Assembly (NCBI GenBank): GCA_021775875.1
Contig: JAJFHA010000015.1
Location: 1-64,000 of the forward strand
Source: Hyphomicrobiales bacterium
GTDB lineage: Bacteria > Pseudomonadota > Alphaproteobacteria > Rhizobiales > NORP267
Direction of reading: 5' to 3'
Length of the DNA stretch: 64,000 nucleotides
Shown here: positions 52,020 to 61,347 of the stretch, piece by piece
Layout: each line of letters starts with the position of its first letter
How positions within the stretch are numbered: the stretch's first letter is position 1
Translations under genes and position numbers: made by a program
Notes under the pieces: model-generated
Database searches by the model: none
What the model saw: only the letters and a program-made list of their open reading frames with translations
What the model was told of the DNA's origin: nothing

Positions 52020-52517
52020 ATGTTTAGCCGCCTCAAGAATTTTATCGCCGATCTGTCCGGAGACAAATCTGAAACTATAGAATTTGGCGAGGATGATTTT
52101 CGCCTCGCGGCAACCGCCCTGATGGTCCATGCCATCGAGATTGACGGAATTACCCGACAGGAAGAAAACGCCAAATTGCGGGACATTCTCAAGCAACGGT
52201 TTGAACTGGGTGATGAGGAAATTCGCAATCTGATCGCCAAAGCTTATCAAAAAGATCATGAGGCGGTAGATCTTTATGGGTTCACAAGTGTTTTGACCCG
52301 CAAATTCGACCAACCTGATCGCCAGCGCATTGTCCGGATGCTTTGGGAAATTGTTTTGTCGGATGAAGAAGTTCACGAATTTGAAGATAATTTTATCTGG
52401 CGCGTGGCTGAACTTCTCGGGGTCTCAACCCGAGATCGAATTGTATTAAAAAAGCAGGTTGAGGCGGGTCGGATAATTGATGAAAGCCCACTCACGGATG
52501 ATAAAGGTGCCAATTAA
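52020..52517 (+). CDS. TerB-family tellurite-resistance-like protein
   Basis: A 165-residue all-helical TerB-like protein. After MFSRLKNFIADLSGDK come DFRLAATALMVHAIEIDGIT, RQEENAKLRDILKQRFELGD, and MLWEIVLSDEEVHEFEDNFI with WRVAELLGVSTRDRIV. The acidic EIDGxxxxEE and SDEEVHxFED stretches match the metal-binding motifs of the fold. Role unknown; it does not imply tellurite resistance here. The open frame continues upstream to 51771 but starts at 52020 with the family sequence. It precedes the SDR gene by 33 bp. Confidence 0.88.
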   Translation: MFSRLKNFIADLSGDKSETIEFGEDDFRLAATALMVHAIEIDGITRQEENAKLRDILKQRFELGDEEIRNLIAKAYQKDHEAVDLYGFTSVLTRKFDQPDRQRIVRMLWEIVLSDEEVHEFEDNFIWRVAELLGVSTRDRIVLKKQVEAGRIIDESPLTDDKGAN

Positions 52518-52550
52518 TGAACGGGGACCGGCAATGAATGGAGACTGGCA

Positions 52551-53336
52551 ATGAGCGGACGATTGGCGGGCCGTGCGGCTCTTATTACCGGCGGTGCTGG
52601 CGGACTGGGCCGTGCCATGGGGGCAATGTTTTTGCATGAAGGCGCGTCGGTGCTGCTTACGGATATCGATGAAGCAAGCGTTGGGGAAGTAGCTTCCATG
52701 CTTGGCGAGGAATATGGTGCTAAGGTCGCCCAATGCCATCACGATGTCACTGATGAAGCCGGATGGCGCAAAGCCGTTGCTCAGGCCGAACAGATCTTTG
52801 GCAGGCTGGATATCCTGGTCAATAATGCCGGTATTGTTTTCACCGGCAATGTGGAAGAGACCGAACCTGATGACTGGCGGCGGATGATGAATATCAATCT
52901 GGATTCGGTTTATCTGGGGTGCCGCACCGCGCTACCGGTCATGCGCAAATACAGCCCCGGATCGATTATCAATATTTCGTCGGTTTCGGGATTGATAGCT
53001 GGCTACAATACTGCTGCCTATAACGCGGCCAAAGCGGGGGTCTGGCTTTTGACCAAGTCGGTGGCGCTCCAGGTGGCGCGGGATAATTCCGGTATCCGCG
53101 TCAATTCAATCCACCCGGCTTTTGTCGATACCCCGATGCTGCGCGATGTTATGGGCGGAGAAGGTGCTGAACCATTGAGCGAAGATGAGCAGCATAAATT
53201 TGCCCGGCAAATTCCCCTGAAACGGATCGGGACGCCGGATGATGTGGCTTATGCTGCGGTGTATCTGGCAAGTGAAGAATCTGCGTTTATGACCGGGGCT
53301 GAAATTCGTCTTGATGGTGGCCTGACCGCGCAATGA
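52551..53336 (+). CDS. Short-chain dehydrogenase/reductase
   Basis: A 261-residue classical SDR: cofactor motif [54 protein letters not shown] with the catalytic Ser, and Tyr-x3-Lys in [16 protein letters not shown]. Asp in [12 protein letters not shown] suggests NAD(H) preference. The C-terminal [20 protein letters not shown] and [11 protein letters not shown] are typical. It resembles cyclopentanol/3-beta-hydroxysteroid dehydrogenase-type enzymes; the substrate is unknown. Confidence 0.9.
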   Translation: MSGRLAGRAALITGGAGGLGRAMGAMFLHEGASVLLTDIDEASVGEVASMLGEEYGAKVAQCHHDVTDEAGWRKAVAQAEQIFGRLDILVNNAGIVFTGNVEETEPDDWRRMMNINLDSVYLGCRTALPVMRKYSPGSIINISSVSGLIAGYNTAAYNAAKAGVWLLTKSVALQVARDNSGIRVNSIHPAFVDTPMLRDVMGGEGAEPLSEDEQHKFARQIPLKRIGTPDDVAYAAVYLASEESAFMTGAEIRLDGGLTAQ

Positions 53337-53387
53337 ACCGACACTGGTTGCAAATTGATCCTCAAGAGGATATCCACTCGCTCCGTA

Positions 53388-54086
53388 ATGGCTGAAAAAA
53401 TTCTCGTAATCCTGCACCAGATAACCTCGACCCCCGGCCGGGTCGGACAGATGCTTGTCCGACGTGGATATGAACTCGAAAAATGTCGTCCGGCCCTGGG
53501 CGAAATATTGCCTGAGACGCTGGAAGATTATGCTGGTGTGGTGATGTTTGGCGGTCCAATGAGCGCTAACGACAATGACGATTTTATCCATCAGGAAATT
53601 GATTGGATCAACCTGCCATTAAGCGAAAAAGCGCCTTTTCTTGGCATTTGTCTCGGGGCGCAATTGTTTGCAAAAAATCTTGGCGGGACAGTAGAGTCTC
53701 ATCCCGATGGCGAAGTAGAAATCGGCTATCGTCCGCTTGAAGCAACCGATGCCGGTAAAGTTATGCTGGATTGGCCGGATGTTGTTTATCACTGGAACCG
53801 GGAAGGTTTTACAGCACCAGACAGTGCGGCAATTCTGGCGCGCGGAGATATTTATGATCAACAGGCTTTTTCCTATGGCGAATGCGCCTATGGCATCCAG
53901 TTTCATTCCGAACTGACGCTCGCCATGATGCACCGCTGGACCGTTCGAGGGGCCGAGCGGTTGACCATGCCGAAAGCGCAACAGGCGGTGGACCATCTAC
54001 GCGGGCGCTTGCGACATGATGAGCGGACGCGGGTCTGGCTTGAAGAATTTCTCGATATCTGGCTCGCAAACGATCCACGCAAATAG
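53388..54086 (+). CDS. Class I glutamine amidotransferase-like protein
   Basis: A 232-residue triad GATase domain protein. The nucleophile Cys lies in FLGICLGAQLFAKNLGG, and the His-Glu pair in AYGIQFHSELTLAMMHRW. GVVMFGGPMSANDND and VYHWNREGFTAPDSAAILAR are typical of the GMP-synthase-like stand-alone subgroup. It may hydrolyse glutamine or gamma-glutamyl compounds; a partner synthase is not nearby. ATG 53388 was chosen over an upstream alternative frame opening at 53355. Confidence 0.85.
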   Translation: MAEKILVILHQITSTPGRVGQMLVRRGYELEKCRPALGEILPETLEDYAGVVMFGGPMSANDNDDFIHQEIDWINLPLSEKAPFLGICLGAQLFAKNLGGTVESHPDGEVEIGYRPLEATDAGKVMLDWPDVVYHWNREGFTAPDSAAILARGDIYDQQAFSYGECAYGIQFHSELTLAMMHRWTVRGAERLTMPKAQQAVDHLRGRLRHDERTRVWLEEFLDIWLANDPRK

Positions 54087-54092
54087 TGTTTG

Positions 54093-54140
54093 CCATTCGC
54101 AAATTGCAAATTTTTCGCATTCTGCAATACCTGCGAATGG
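54093..54140. other. Nested stem-loop after the amidotransferase gene
   Basis: CCATTCGCA (54093-54101) pairs with TGCGAATGG (54132-54140), and inside it ATTGCA (54103-54108) pairs with TGCAAT (54123-54128), loop AATTTTTCGCATTC. It begins seven bases after the stop of the amidotransferase gene. No T run follows, so it is a structured 3' end or Rho-related element. The rest of 54141-54365 shows no gene. Confidence 0.55.
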
Positions 54141-54365
54141 TCCCATTCCAGAAGACGTCCATATTTATCAATTAAATTCAACGAACCCCCCGTATCTAGT
54201 GGTTGGCATGGTCGCTGAAATTGGCACCAAAATTGCTCTTACTCCTACCAAGCCGGTAATTTGTTTTGCGTAACCGGTCAGGTTTGGCAGAAAGACGATC
54301 CACCCTATGACCCCCATCGGTAAGGTGGTCGTTTTTCGCCAGCCAATTTCCTCCCCTCGCTGTTC

Positions 54366-54418
54366 ACCCCGATTTTTGCCGGTTTGCCGCCTATACACTC
54401 CGGGTGTGTCGGGGTAAG
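54366..54418 (+). promoter_or_regulatory. pyrC leader able to sequester its Shine-Dalgarno
   Basis: ACCCCGA (54366-54372) is complementary to TCGGGGT (54409-54415), which contains the GGGGT Shine-Dalgarno of pyrC (ATG 54427). Inside lies a second hairpin, ACAC/GTGT at 54395-54407. Formation of the outer stem would hide the ribosome site. In E. coli pyrC a start-site-dependent leader hairpin does this in response to pyrimidines; here it is inference from complementarity. Confidence 0.4.
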
Positions 54419-54426
54419 CATGGGTC

Positions 54427-55473
54427 ATGATCACGCGCCTCACCATCAAGCAACCCGACGATTGGCATTTGCACCTGCGAGATGGCGCGGTTCTGGGCGC
54501 CGTTCTGCCCGATACGGCGCGTCATTTTGGTCGCGCCATCGTGATGCCGAACCTCGTGCCGCCGGTTGTCGGGTTCGAAGCCGCCAAAGCCTATCGTGAC
54601 AGAATTCTCAAAGCGCTGCCGGATGGGGCCGGGTTCAAACCTTTGATGACCCTGTATTTGACCGAGACAAGCGATGGCGCTGATATTGCCCGAGCTGCGG
54701 AAGCCGGACTTGTCCACGCGGTGAAGCTTTATCCTGCGGGTGCGACCACAAATTCAGATGCCGGGGTGCGAAACATCGAAACGGTTTATCCGGTACTCGC
54801 CAGGATGAGCGAGATTGGATTGCCATTATTGGTTCATGGCGAAGTGGTGGATGGAGACGTAGATATTTTTGATCGTGAAAAGATTTTTGTTGATAGAATT
54901 CTATCTCCACTCCGCGAACGGTTTCCTGATCTGAAAATCGTGCTTGAACATATCACCACCAGGGACGGTGTGGATTTTGTCAAAGCGCAAAATGCCAATA
55001 CAGCCGGGACCATTACGCCGCATCATTTGATGATCAACCGGAACGCCTTGTTCCAGGGCGGGTTGCGGCCGCATTATTATTGCCTGCCTGTGGCGAAACG
55101 TGAAATCCATCGCAGTGCCCTTGTTGACGCGGTAACAAGCGAGAATAAGCGATTTTTCCTCGGCACCGATTCAGCGCCGCATCCTGATAAAGACAAGGAA
55201 AGCGCCTGCGGGTGCGCCGGGATCTATTCCAGCCCGGTTGCGATATCCTGCGTGGCGCAGGTTTTTGAAGATGCCGGAGCACTTGAAAATCTGGAAGCGT
55301 TCACATCACGCAATGGGCCGGAATTTTACAGTCTTCCTGTGAACGACGCCGATATGATTTTGGTGCGGGATGAAGATCCGGTTGCAGTGCCAGAAATTAT
55401 CCAGGCGGGGTCGGATACAATTACGGTTTTTAATCCAGGCACGCCACTTTATTGGCGGGTGGCGAACGAATAA
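54427..55473 (+). CDS. pyrC: Dihydroorotase, class II
   Basis: A 348-residue dihydroorotase that closes N-carbamoyl-aspartate to dihydroorotate in pyrimidine synthesis. The zinc motif is [10 protein letters not shown] (His14, His16), the carboxylated Lys is Lys100 in [17 protein letters not shown], and further ligands lie in [18 protein letters not shown] and [14 protein letters not shown]. The catalytic Asp lies in [20 protein letters not shown]. The length and motifs are those of the E. coli PyrC type. GGGGTAAG precedes ATG 54427; an out-of-frame ATG stands at 54420. Confidence 0.96.
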   Translation: MITRLTIKQPDDWHLHLRDGAVLGAVLPDTARHFGRAIVMPNLVPPVVGFEAAKAYRDRILKALPDGAGFKPLMTLYLTETSDGADIARAAEAGLVHAVKLYPAGATTNSDAGVRNIETVYPVLARMSEIGLPLLVHGEVVDGDVDIFDREKIFVDRILSPLRERFPDLKIVLEHITTRDGVDFVKAQNANTAGTITPHHLMINRNALFQGGLRPHYYCLPVAKREIHRSALVDAVTSENKRFFLGTDSAPHPDKDKESACGCAGIYSSPVAISCVAQVFEDAGALENLEAFTSRNGPEFYSLPVNDADMILVRDEDPVAVPEIIQAGSDTITVFNPGTPLYWRVANE

Positions 55474-55565
55474 TTTGACAGGGACAGAATGCGGGAAGTT
55501 GAGAGCTTTCTCAAAACTCCCAACGATTGGTCGCCGGCCCTTGGCGGCAAATCGGTTGGTCAGGT

Positions 55566-56375
55566 TTAGCCGTCGCCTTCAAAATGATCCGTGCGGGCAT
55601 AAGCGCCGCCGTGATACATGAACATCGGGTCGTGGCGGTCCGGTTCGCCTGTTGCGGCTTCGACTTTTTCCCGGAAAGTTTCGGCGTTGTCCACGGGATT
55701 GTAGCCGATTGAAGACGCCATTCTGTTATCCCAGAGATTTTGGTCATTATTGGAGACGCCGTAAATGATCAGGTGTCTGGTTTGCGGCGCTTGCAGGGAT
55801 TTTTCAACAATCTGAACCAGGTCACGGAAACTCAACCATGTGGCCATCATGCGCCGGTCGATGGGTTCGGGAAAACATGATCCGATCCGGATCGATACCG
55901 TCTCCATACCAAATTTATCAAAGTAAAATTCAGCCAGCCCCTCGCCATACACCTTGGAGACGCCGTAGAGAGTGTCTGGTTTTGGCCTCACAGAAGCGTC
56001 GATTGTTTCTGTGCGGGGATAAAAACCGATGGCGTGGTTGGAACTGCCCCAGATGATCCGTTTGACGCCATTTTTTCGAGCTTGCTCGTAGAGGTTATAA
56101 AATCCGAGCAGGTTTGAATGGAGAATTTTGTCAAATTTATCTTCTACAGGGACGCCGCCCATATGGACGATCATATCGACGTCTTTGGTGAGGTTGGCGA
56201 CCGCATCCCGGTCTGCCAGATCGCACTGGACGGCTTCTTCATGGTCCGCCGCTGCGCCCAGATCATTCCAGTCTGAAACGCGCAAATGATTGCATGAGCC
56301 TGGAAGCGCTTCACGGAGCACGGACCCGAGCGATCCGGCGGCACCGGTGATCAGGATACGATTTAATTTTGTCAT
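55566..56375 (-). CDS. udh: Uronate dehydrogenase-like NAD-dependent oxidoreductase
   Basis: A 269-residue extended SDR. The Rossmann motif is RILITGAAGSLGSVLREALP. VQCDLADRDAVANLTKDVDM, ILHSNLLGFYNLYEQARKNG, IIWGSSNHAIGFYPRTETID, LYGVSKVYGEGLAEFYFDKF and VSIRIGSCFPEPIDRRMMAT closely follow uronate dehydrogenase from Agrobacterium. Catalytic residues are Ser111/Ser112, Tyr137 and Lys141. That enzyme oxidises galacturonate or glucuronate to the lactone. No other uronate gene is adjacent, so the substrate is likely but not certain. It precedes hyuB on the same strand but ends far from it. Confidence 0.85.
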   Translation of the reverse strand: MTKLNRILITGAAGSLGSVLREALPGSCNHLRVSDWNDLGAAADHEEAVQCDLADRDAVANLTKDVDMIVHMGGVPVEDKFDKILHSNLLGFYNLYEQARKNGVKRIIWGSSNHAIGFYPRTETIDASVRPKPDTLYGVSKVYGEGLAEFYFDKFGMETVSIRIGSCFPEPIDRRMMATWLSFRDLVQIVEKSLQAPQTRHLIIYGVSNNDQNLWDNRMASSIGYNPVDNAETFREKVEAATGEPDRHDPMFMYHGGAYARTDHFEGDG

Positions 56376-56439
56376 GAGGGCCTCACTGTTGTTTTACTGT
56401 AATTTTTAATTTCTCTGACCCCCTGCATGGATCAACGGG

Positions 56440-58101
56440 TTAAAATTCATCGGGGCTTCGGTCATAGGCTTCACGAATTTCGACCTCATCCAGATAATCT
56501 CCGGCTAGGTCGCGTTTCAGCGCATCATTGCTACGCGCCGTGGGATCTCCGTTGCCGCCGCCACCGGGCAATTCGAGAACAATGCGTTTGCCGGATGGTA
56601 CAAACTGCCAGCCCTTGGCGCGCATTTTTGTGCCGTCATTAAGATAGACCGCGCCATTTTGGCCATTGGCGCCGCCGTTGCGCCCACGTGGGGGATATTG
56701 AATGCGGTCAAACATGGCGGAAAAATCAAATTCATGACCGTCCAGTGCACCGATTTCGATGATCTGGCCAAGGCCACCGCGTTGACGCCCGGCCCCGCCG
56801 GAACCGGGTCGAAGTTCCTTGCGCCACACAACGATGGGGCCGGTATGTTCGGTGGCTTCAATCGGCATGGTCATGACGCCGGACGGGAAAGCGGTGGCAT
56901 TCAAACCATCAAGTTCGGCCCGGGCGCCTGAACCACCCGAATTAAACATCAAGACTTCGGCATGACGGCCCTTGGTGCCCGCAACCGGACGGGCGCTGAT
57001 ATGCAGGTTCCAGATCGAGCCAGCGCCTTCGGCTGGCATTTTGCCGGGGTCGGATTTATCCAACGCCCCCATGACAAGGTCGGGCAACATGTGGCCGGTA
57101 ATATGGCGCAGCGCTACAGGTGCCGGGCGGACGGCGTTGAGGATGCAGCCTTCGGGAGCTGATACCGTAAAGGGCGCAAGCGATGCCGTATTATTGGGAA
57201 CCTCTGGTGCGATGGCGCATTTCAGCCCGTATCCGGAATAGGCTTTTGTATAGACCAACGGCACGTTGATGCCCCACCGGCTGATCGGACTGGTGCCCGA
57301 AAAGTCCGCGTGCACATTATCTTCTGAAATCGTCAATTTGGTTGCGAGATATAATGGCTCATCGTAACCGTCGATTGTCAGATCGTTCTCAAAACTGCCA
57401 CGGGGTAGTTGGTTGATTTTATCGAGAGTAGCCTGGCGGCTGCGGGCGAAAATAAACTCAGCCAGGTCTTCAATATCGGTCAGGCCGGATTCCCGCATCA
57501 TGTCGACAAGCCGGCGATGGCCAACTTCATTGCAGGCAGCGAGGGAATAAAAATCCCCGACAAGCTGATTTGGCTGGCGCACATTGACGCGCAAAATATG
57601 GATCAGGTTCTGGTTAACCTCGCCCCGTTCGACAAATTTCATGATCGGGATCTGGATGCCTTCTTCATAAACGGATTTACCGTCCGCCCCGAACCCGCGT
57701 CCGCCAATATCCACCACATGGGCGGTACAGGCGAAAAACCCGACCAGCTTGCCGTCCAGATGCGACGGGGCGACCATGGTGATATCGTGGAGATGCCCGG
57801 TGCCTTTCCAGGGATCGTTGGTAACGTAGCAATCGCCTTCAAAAATCTGATCGGATGGGATTTCATTCAAGAAATGCAGAACGGATTCCGCCATCGCGTT
57901 CACATGACCGGGGGTTCCCGTCACTGCCTGGGCCACCATGCGACCCTGGCGGTCAAAAATTCCGGCAGAGAGATCACCGGCTTCGCGTACAGACGTTGAG
58001 AAAGCCGTGCGGATCAGGGTCAGGGCCTGTTCTTCAACAACCGAAATCAGACGGTTCCACATGACCTGCATACGAATATTGTCAAGCCCTGTGCTGGTCA
58101 T
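56440..58101 (-). CDS. hyuB: Hydantoinase B/oxoprolinase family subunit
   Basis: A 553-residue HyuB-type protein: DNIRMQVMWNRLISVVEEQA, LTLIRTAFSTSVREAGDLSA, GHVNAMAESVLHFLNEIP, NDPWKGTGHLHDITMVAP, SPEAIHNP-like SRWGINVPLVYTKAYSGYGL, and a C-terminal PGGGGNGDPTARSNDALKRD motif. Together with HyuA it forms an ATP-dependent hydantoinase or 5-oxoprolinase-like complex that opens a cyclic amide. Coupled to hyuA by an ATGA overlap (58098-58101). Confidence 0.93.
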   Translation of the reverse strand: MTSTGLDNIRMQVMWNRLISVVEEQALTLIRTAFSTSVREAGDLSAGIFDRQGRMVAQAVTGTPGHVNAMAESVLHFLNEIPSDQIFEGDCYVTNDPWKGTGHLHDITMVAPSHLDGKLVGFFACTAHVVDIGGRGFGADGKSVYEEGIQIPIMKFVERGEVNQNLIHILRVNVRQPNQLVGDFYSLAACNEVGHRRLVDMMRESGLTDIEDLAEFIFARSRQATLDKINQLPRGSFENDLTIDGYDEPLYLATKLTISEDNVHADFSGTSPISRWGINVPLVYTKAYSGYGLKCAIAPEVPNNTASLAPFTVSAPEGCILNAVRPAPVALRHITGHMLPDLVMGALDKSDPGKMPAEGAGSIWNLHISARPVAGTKGRHAEVLMFNSGGSGARAELDGLNATAFPSGVMTMPIEATEHTGPIVVWRKELRPGSGGAGRQRGGLGQIIEIGALDGHEFDFSAMFDRIQYPPRGRNGGANGQNGAVYLNDGTKMRAKGWQFVPSGKRIVLELPGGGGNGDPTARSNDALKRDLAGDYLDEVEIREAYDRSPDEF

Positions 58102-60206
58102 GTCTGGTCTCCCTGTTTCCGGTTCAGCAGGATCGATCCGTCCTGTTGCATCACGGCGTCAAAGCTTGAAGTGATGATGGTTGATGTTTCATTTTCCACG
58201 ATGACAGCGGGACCGTTGACCTTGTCTCCAGTCGTCAATTTAGCCCGCTCAAAAATAGCTGCTGATACATATTTCATCGCAACAGGATCGAATATCATGC
58301 GGTCCGATAAAATTGCCGCATCGCGCGTGCCTTCGATCAAGGTGATTGGCTCAAGGGGAGGTTGGCTGGAAATTGCCTTCACCGACCAGGTCACGATCTC
58401 GATTTCAAGACCATCAAGTCCTTCAATGGCGCGACCAAAGAAACGGGCATAGGCGCTATGAAAATTATCATGAAAAAGCTGCTGGTCGTTCGTAACAAAT
58501 TTCTGATTGGGAATTTCAACCGGAATTTCCCAGCCTTGACCCTGATAGCGCATATAGACAATGGCCTGATTGTCGATGGTGGCGTTGGTGGTGGGTTTCA
58601 CAAATCCCGTTGCCGCTTCGCGCAGGTCGTTGAGAATTGTGTTGACCATTGCCGCGTCAAACGCCGACAGACGCATCACCTGGGTCCGGACAGCTTCGTA
58701 AGCAAATGGGGCGCGCAGGAACCCAATGGCCGAGCCGATGCCGGCACCGGGCGGGATCAGGCACCGCGATACCCCAAGTTTTTCGCAAAGCCTTGCTGCA
58801 TGTAAAGGTGCCGCACCACCAAACGCGATCATGGTGGTTGCGGAAATATCCTTCCCGCTTTCAACCGCATGGACCCGGGCGGCATTGGCCATATTCTCGT
58901 CGACCATTTCGCAAATGCCAAAGGCGGCGGCTTCCCTGTTCAATCTCTGATTTTTGCCGATATGGTCGTGAATTGCGGTTTCAGCGGCTTCAAGCGACAG
59001 GATAATATCGCCACCAGCAAAATTGTCCGGATCGATTTTCCCAAGCACAAGATCGGCATCGGTGATTGCCGGGTGTTCGCCGCCATTTTGATAGCAGGCC
59101 GGGCCGGGGTCAGATCCGGCGCTTTCCGGCCCGACCTGTATACGCTGCATGGAATCAACAGACGCCAGCGAGCCGCCGCCCGCGCCGATTTCAACCATTT
59201 CAATAACGGGGATCGAAATTGGCATCCCGGAGCCCTTTTTGAAGCGGGTTGTGCGGGCAACCTCAAATGAGCGCGCGGTTTCAGGAACCGCATTGTCGAT
59301 CAGGCAGATTTTGGCGGTGGTGCCGCCCATATCGTAGGAGAGGACTTTTTCGAGCGCGAACCGGCCAGCGTAGTTGGCGGCATATATTGCGCCTCCTGCC
59401 GGACCGGATTCGATTAAGCGAACAGGAAAAGCTCTTGCCGTCTCGACCGAGATCAAGCCGCCGCCGGAATGGATCATGTAAAGCGGACCGGTAGCTCCGA
59501 GCCCGGCCAGCCCGGTTTCAAGCCGGGCCAGATATTCATCCATGCGTGGGCGGATATAAGCATTCGCACAAACCGTGTTGAAGCGCTCAAATTCCCGCAT
59601 CTGGGGGGACACTTCAGATGAGATGGAGATTGAAATATCCGGCAGATGCGTTCTGAAAATATCGCGGGCGCGTTGTTCGTGAGCCGGGTTGGCATAGGCG
59701 TGAATGAACCCGACCGCAATAGACTGATACCCGCGCTCCTCGATCAAAGTTGCAATTTTCACCAGGGCGGCTTCGTCGAGCGCTTCAAGCTCGTCGCCTT
59801 CGGCGCTGATGCGGCCCCCGGCTACCAACCGATCGGTGCGCGCGATCAGGGGCGGTGGCAGGACAATGTTCAGGTCATATTGTTCGAACCGGTTTTCAAA
59901 CCGCATTTCGATAACATCGCGAAACCCCTTGGTAGTCACCAAAGCGGTTTTTGCTCCGCGCCGCTCGATCAATGCATTGGTCGCCAATGTGGTGCCGTGG
60001 ATGACGTGATCGATATCGGCGAATTGCAGTTCGGCCTGTTTGAGGACAATCGCGATGCCTTCGAGGACGGCTTTTTCAGGCGCATCTGCCGTTGTCAGTA
60101 ACTTGGCCGAGTAAATCTCGCCACCCGCTTCAAGAGCGATGTCGGTAAATGTGCCGCCAATATCTGCTCCGACCCGAACCGGTGCCTCTTTGTATCGATC
60201 TGACAT
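58098..60206 (-). CDS. hyuA: Hydantoinase A/oxoprolinase family ATPase subunit
   Basis: A 702-residue ASKHA-fold ATPase. It begins VRVGADIGGTFTDIALEAGG and has HGTTLATNALIERRGAKTAL, EVSPQMREFERFNTVCANAY, SGPAGGAIYAANYAGRFALE, YDMGGTTAKICLIDNAVPET and AFGGAAPLHAARLCEKLGVS. Related subunits are N-methylhydantoinase, 5-oxoprolinase and acetone/acetophenone carboxylase. ATG 60206 was chosen because the nucleotide-binding domain starts there; the frame runs on to 60347 with sequence that is part of the divergent intergenic region. The substrate is discussed under findings. Confidence 0.93.
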   Translation of the reverse strand: MSDRYKEAPVRVGADIGGTFTDIALEAGGEIYSAKLLTTADAPEKAVLEGIAIVLKQAELQFADIDHVIHGTTLATNALIERRGAKTALVTTKGFRDVIEMRFENRFEQYDLNIVLPPPLIARTDRLVAGGRISAEGDELEALDEAALVKIATLIEERGYQSIAVGFIHAYANPAHEQRARDIFRTHLPDISISISSEVSPQMREFERFNTVCANAYIRPRMDEYLARLETGLAGLGATGPLYMIHSGGGLISVETARAFPVRLIESGPAGGAIYAANYAGRFALEKVLSYDMGGTTAKICLIDNAVPETARSFEVARTTRFKKGSGMPISIPVIEMVEIGAGGGSLASVDSMQRIQVGPESAGSDPGPACYQNGGEHPAITDADLVLGKIDPDNFAGGDIILSLEAAETAIHDHIGKNQRLNREAAAFGICEMVDENMANAARVHAVESGKDISATTMIAFGGAAPLHAARLCEKLGVSRCLIPPGAGIGSAIGFLRAPFAYEAVRTQVMRLSAFDAAMVNTILNDLREAATGFVKPTTNATIDNQAIVYMRYQGQGWEIPVEIPNQKFVTNDQQLFHDNFHSAYARFFGRAIEGLDGLEIEIVTWSVKAISSQPPLEPITLIEGTRDAAILSDRMIFDPVAMKYVSAAIFERAKLTTGDKVNGPAVIVENETSTIITSSFDAVMQQDGSILLNRKQGDQT

Positions 60207-60220
60207 GGTTTCATTCCGGT

Positions 60221-60235
60221 TGAAAAATGCGGCGC
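60221..60235. promoter_or_regulatory. Left copy of a 15-bp direct repeat in the hyu/sox intergenic region
   Basis: TGAAAAATGCGGCGC. It matches 60331-60345 (TGAAAAATGTGGCGC) at 14 of 15 positions in the same orientation, 110 bp apart. This copy overlaps the start region of the leftward hyuA transcript. A shared regulator site is inferred. Confidence 0.45.
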
Positions 60236-60330
60236 GCCGCCCTGTTTGAGGTTTCCTGACTTTGAACGTATCCGGTTTGGCTTTTCGGGCAAGCTTTGTG
60301 AAAGGGTTGGGGTCAAATAATTTTCCACTG

Positions 60331-60345
60331 TGAAAAATGTGGCGC
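60331..60345. promoter_or_regulatory. Right copy of a 15-bp direct repeat in the hyu/sox intergenic region
   Basis: TGAAAAATGTGGCGC, 57 bp before the start of the dapA-like gene. The pair's spacing of about ten helical turns would put both sites on the same face of the DNA. No regulator gene is adjacent within the window. Confidence 0.45.
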
Positions 60346-60401
60346 AATCTTCAAAATCTGTTCTAGTTGGATCTCAATGATTTTCAGGAGTGTTGTTCGC
60401 C

Positions 60402-61307
60402 ATGCAGTCAATTTCCGGCCTTATCGTTGCCACCGCGACCCCGTTTGCTGAAAACGCCAATCCCGATATTGACCTGATGGCTCGCCATGTGACGAACCTG
60501 CTTGATGATGGTTGTCATTATGTGGCGCCGTTCGGTACCACGGGTGAGGCCAATTCGCTCGACACTGATGCGCGAATTGCCACGTTGAGGGCTCTGGTTG
60601 AAGCGGGTATTGATCCGGTCCGCCTGTTTCCGGGCACTGGGGCTGTGGCGCTTGCAGACGCGCTAAAAATTACAGAAGCAGCGCTTGCGCTCGGGGTGGC
60701 GGGGGTGATGATCCTGCCGCCATTTTATTACCCGGACCAAGGGGCAACGGGTCTTGCTACCTATTACCGGCCCTTGCTAGCGCAAGCGGCAAAGGCGGAT
60801 ATCCCGGTGCTTTTCTACAATATCCCGCAGCTCTCCAAGGTGCGGATTTCTCTAGAGTTGATGGACATGATGCGGTGCGAATTTGGTGACGTGGCTCATG
60901 GGGTCAAGGATTCATCCGGGGACCGCGCCCAGACCGATGCCTATCTGGCGCGGGCGGCGGATTTTGCGATTTTTCCAGGCACCGAAAGCCTGCTTGATGT
61001 AGCCCTTGAAGCGGGTGGCGCCGGGTGCATTTCCGGGCCTGCCAACTTGTCTGCAAAAATCTCACGGGCGGCTTATGAAGCTTTGAAGGGTGGGGCAATG
61101 CCCGGTCATGAAGCGGTGCAGGCGATGAAGGCTATCCGGGCGGTTATCCAGAAATACCCGCTTATCCCGGCGATCAAATATCTGCTGGCAAAGCGTTACG
61201 ATAACGATGCGTGGCATAATTTCCTGCCACCATTGCTGCCCTTGAGTGAAGCGGACCGCGCGAAACTGGATGCTGATCTGGTCGCAACCGGGGTCTGGGC
61301 CGGGTGA
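60402..61307 (+). CDS. DapA-family aldolase/dehydratase
   Basis: A 301-residue (beta/alpha)8 class I lyase of the dihydrodipicolinate synthase family. The phosphate/carboxylate loop reads HYVAPFGTTGEANSLDTDAR, the catalytic Tyr is in VLFYNIPQLSKV and the Schiff-base Lys in VAHGVKDSSGDRAQTDAYLA. The residue pattern is not clearly that of true DapA or of 5-dehydro-4-deoxyglucarate dehydratase, so the keto-acid substrate is unknown. ATG 60402 has AGGAG 11 bases upstream; GTG 60390 would overlap that site. It is divergent from hyuA and heads the soxBDA genes, 40 bp before soxB. Confidence 0.88.
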   Translation: MQSISGLIVATATPFAENANPDIDLMARHVTNLLDDGCHYVAPFGTTGEANSLDTDARIATLRALVEAGIDPVRLFPGTGAVALADALKITEAALALGVAGVMILPPFYYPDQGATGLATYYRPLLAQAAKADIPVLFYNIPQLSKVRISLELMDMMRCEFGDVAHGVKDSSGDRAQTDAYLARAADFAIFPGTESLLDVALEAGGAGCISGPANLSAKISRAAYEALKGGAMPGHEAVQAMKAIRAVIQKYPLIPAIKYLLAKRYDNDAWHNFLPPLLPLSEADRAKLDADLVATGVWAG

Positions 61308-61347
61308 AGATTATCCACCATTCCTGTTGTTGAGAGGATGTTTTTCC

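Noticed and set aside
60207-60347. A 47-residue N-terminal extension of HyuA
   Set aside because: It covers the divergent regulatory region with the direct repeat, has no ribosome site and is unlike HyuA proteins, which begin near VRVGADIGGTFTD.
60402-61307. The DapA-family gene as the lysine dapA or as uronate-pathway 5-dehydro-4-deoxyglucarate dehydratase paired with udh
   Set aside because: It heads the sox genes, is divergent from hyuA and separated from udh by hyuAB, and its GTTGEANSL loop is not decisive for either; left as family level only.
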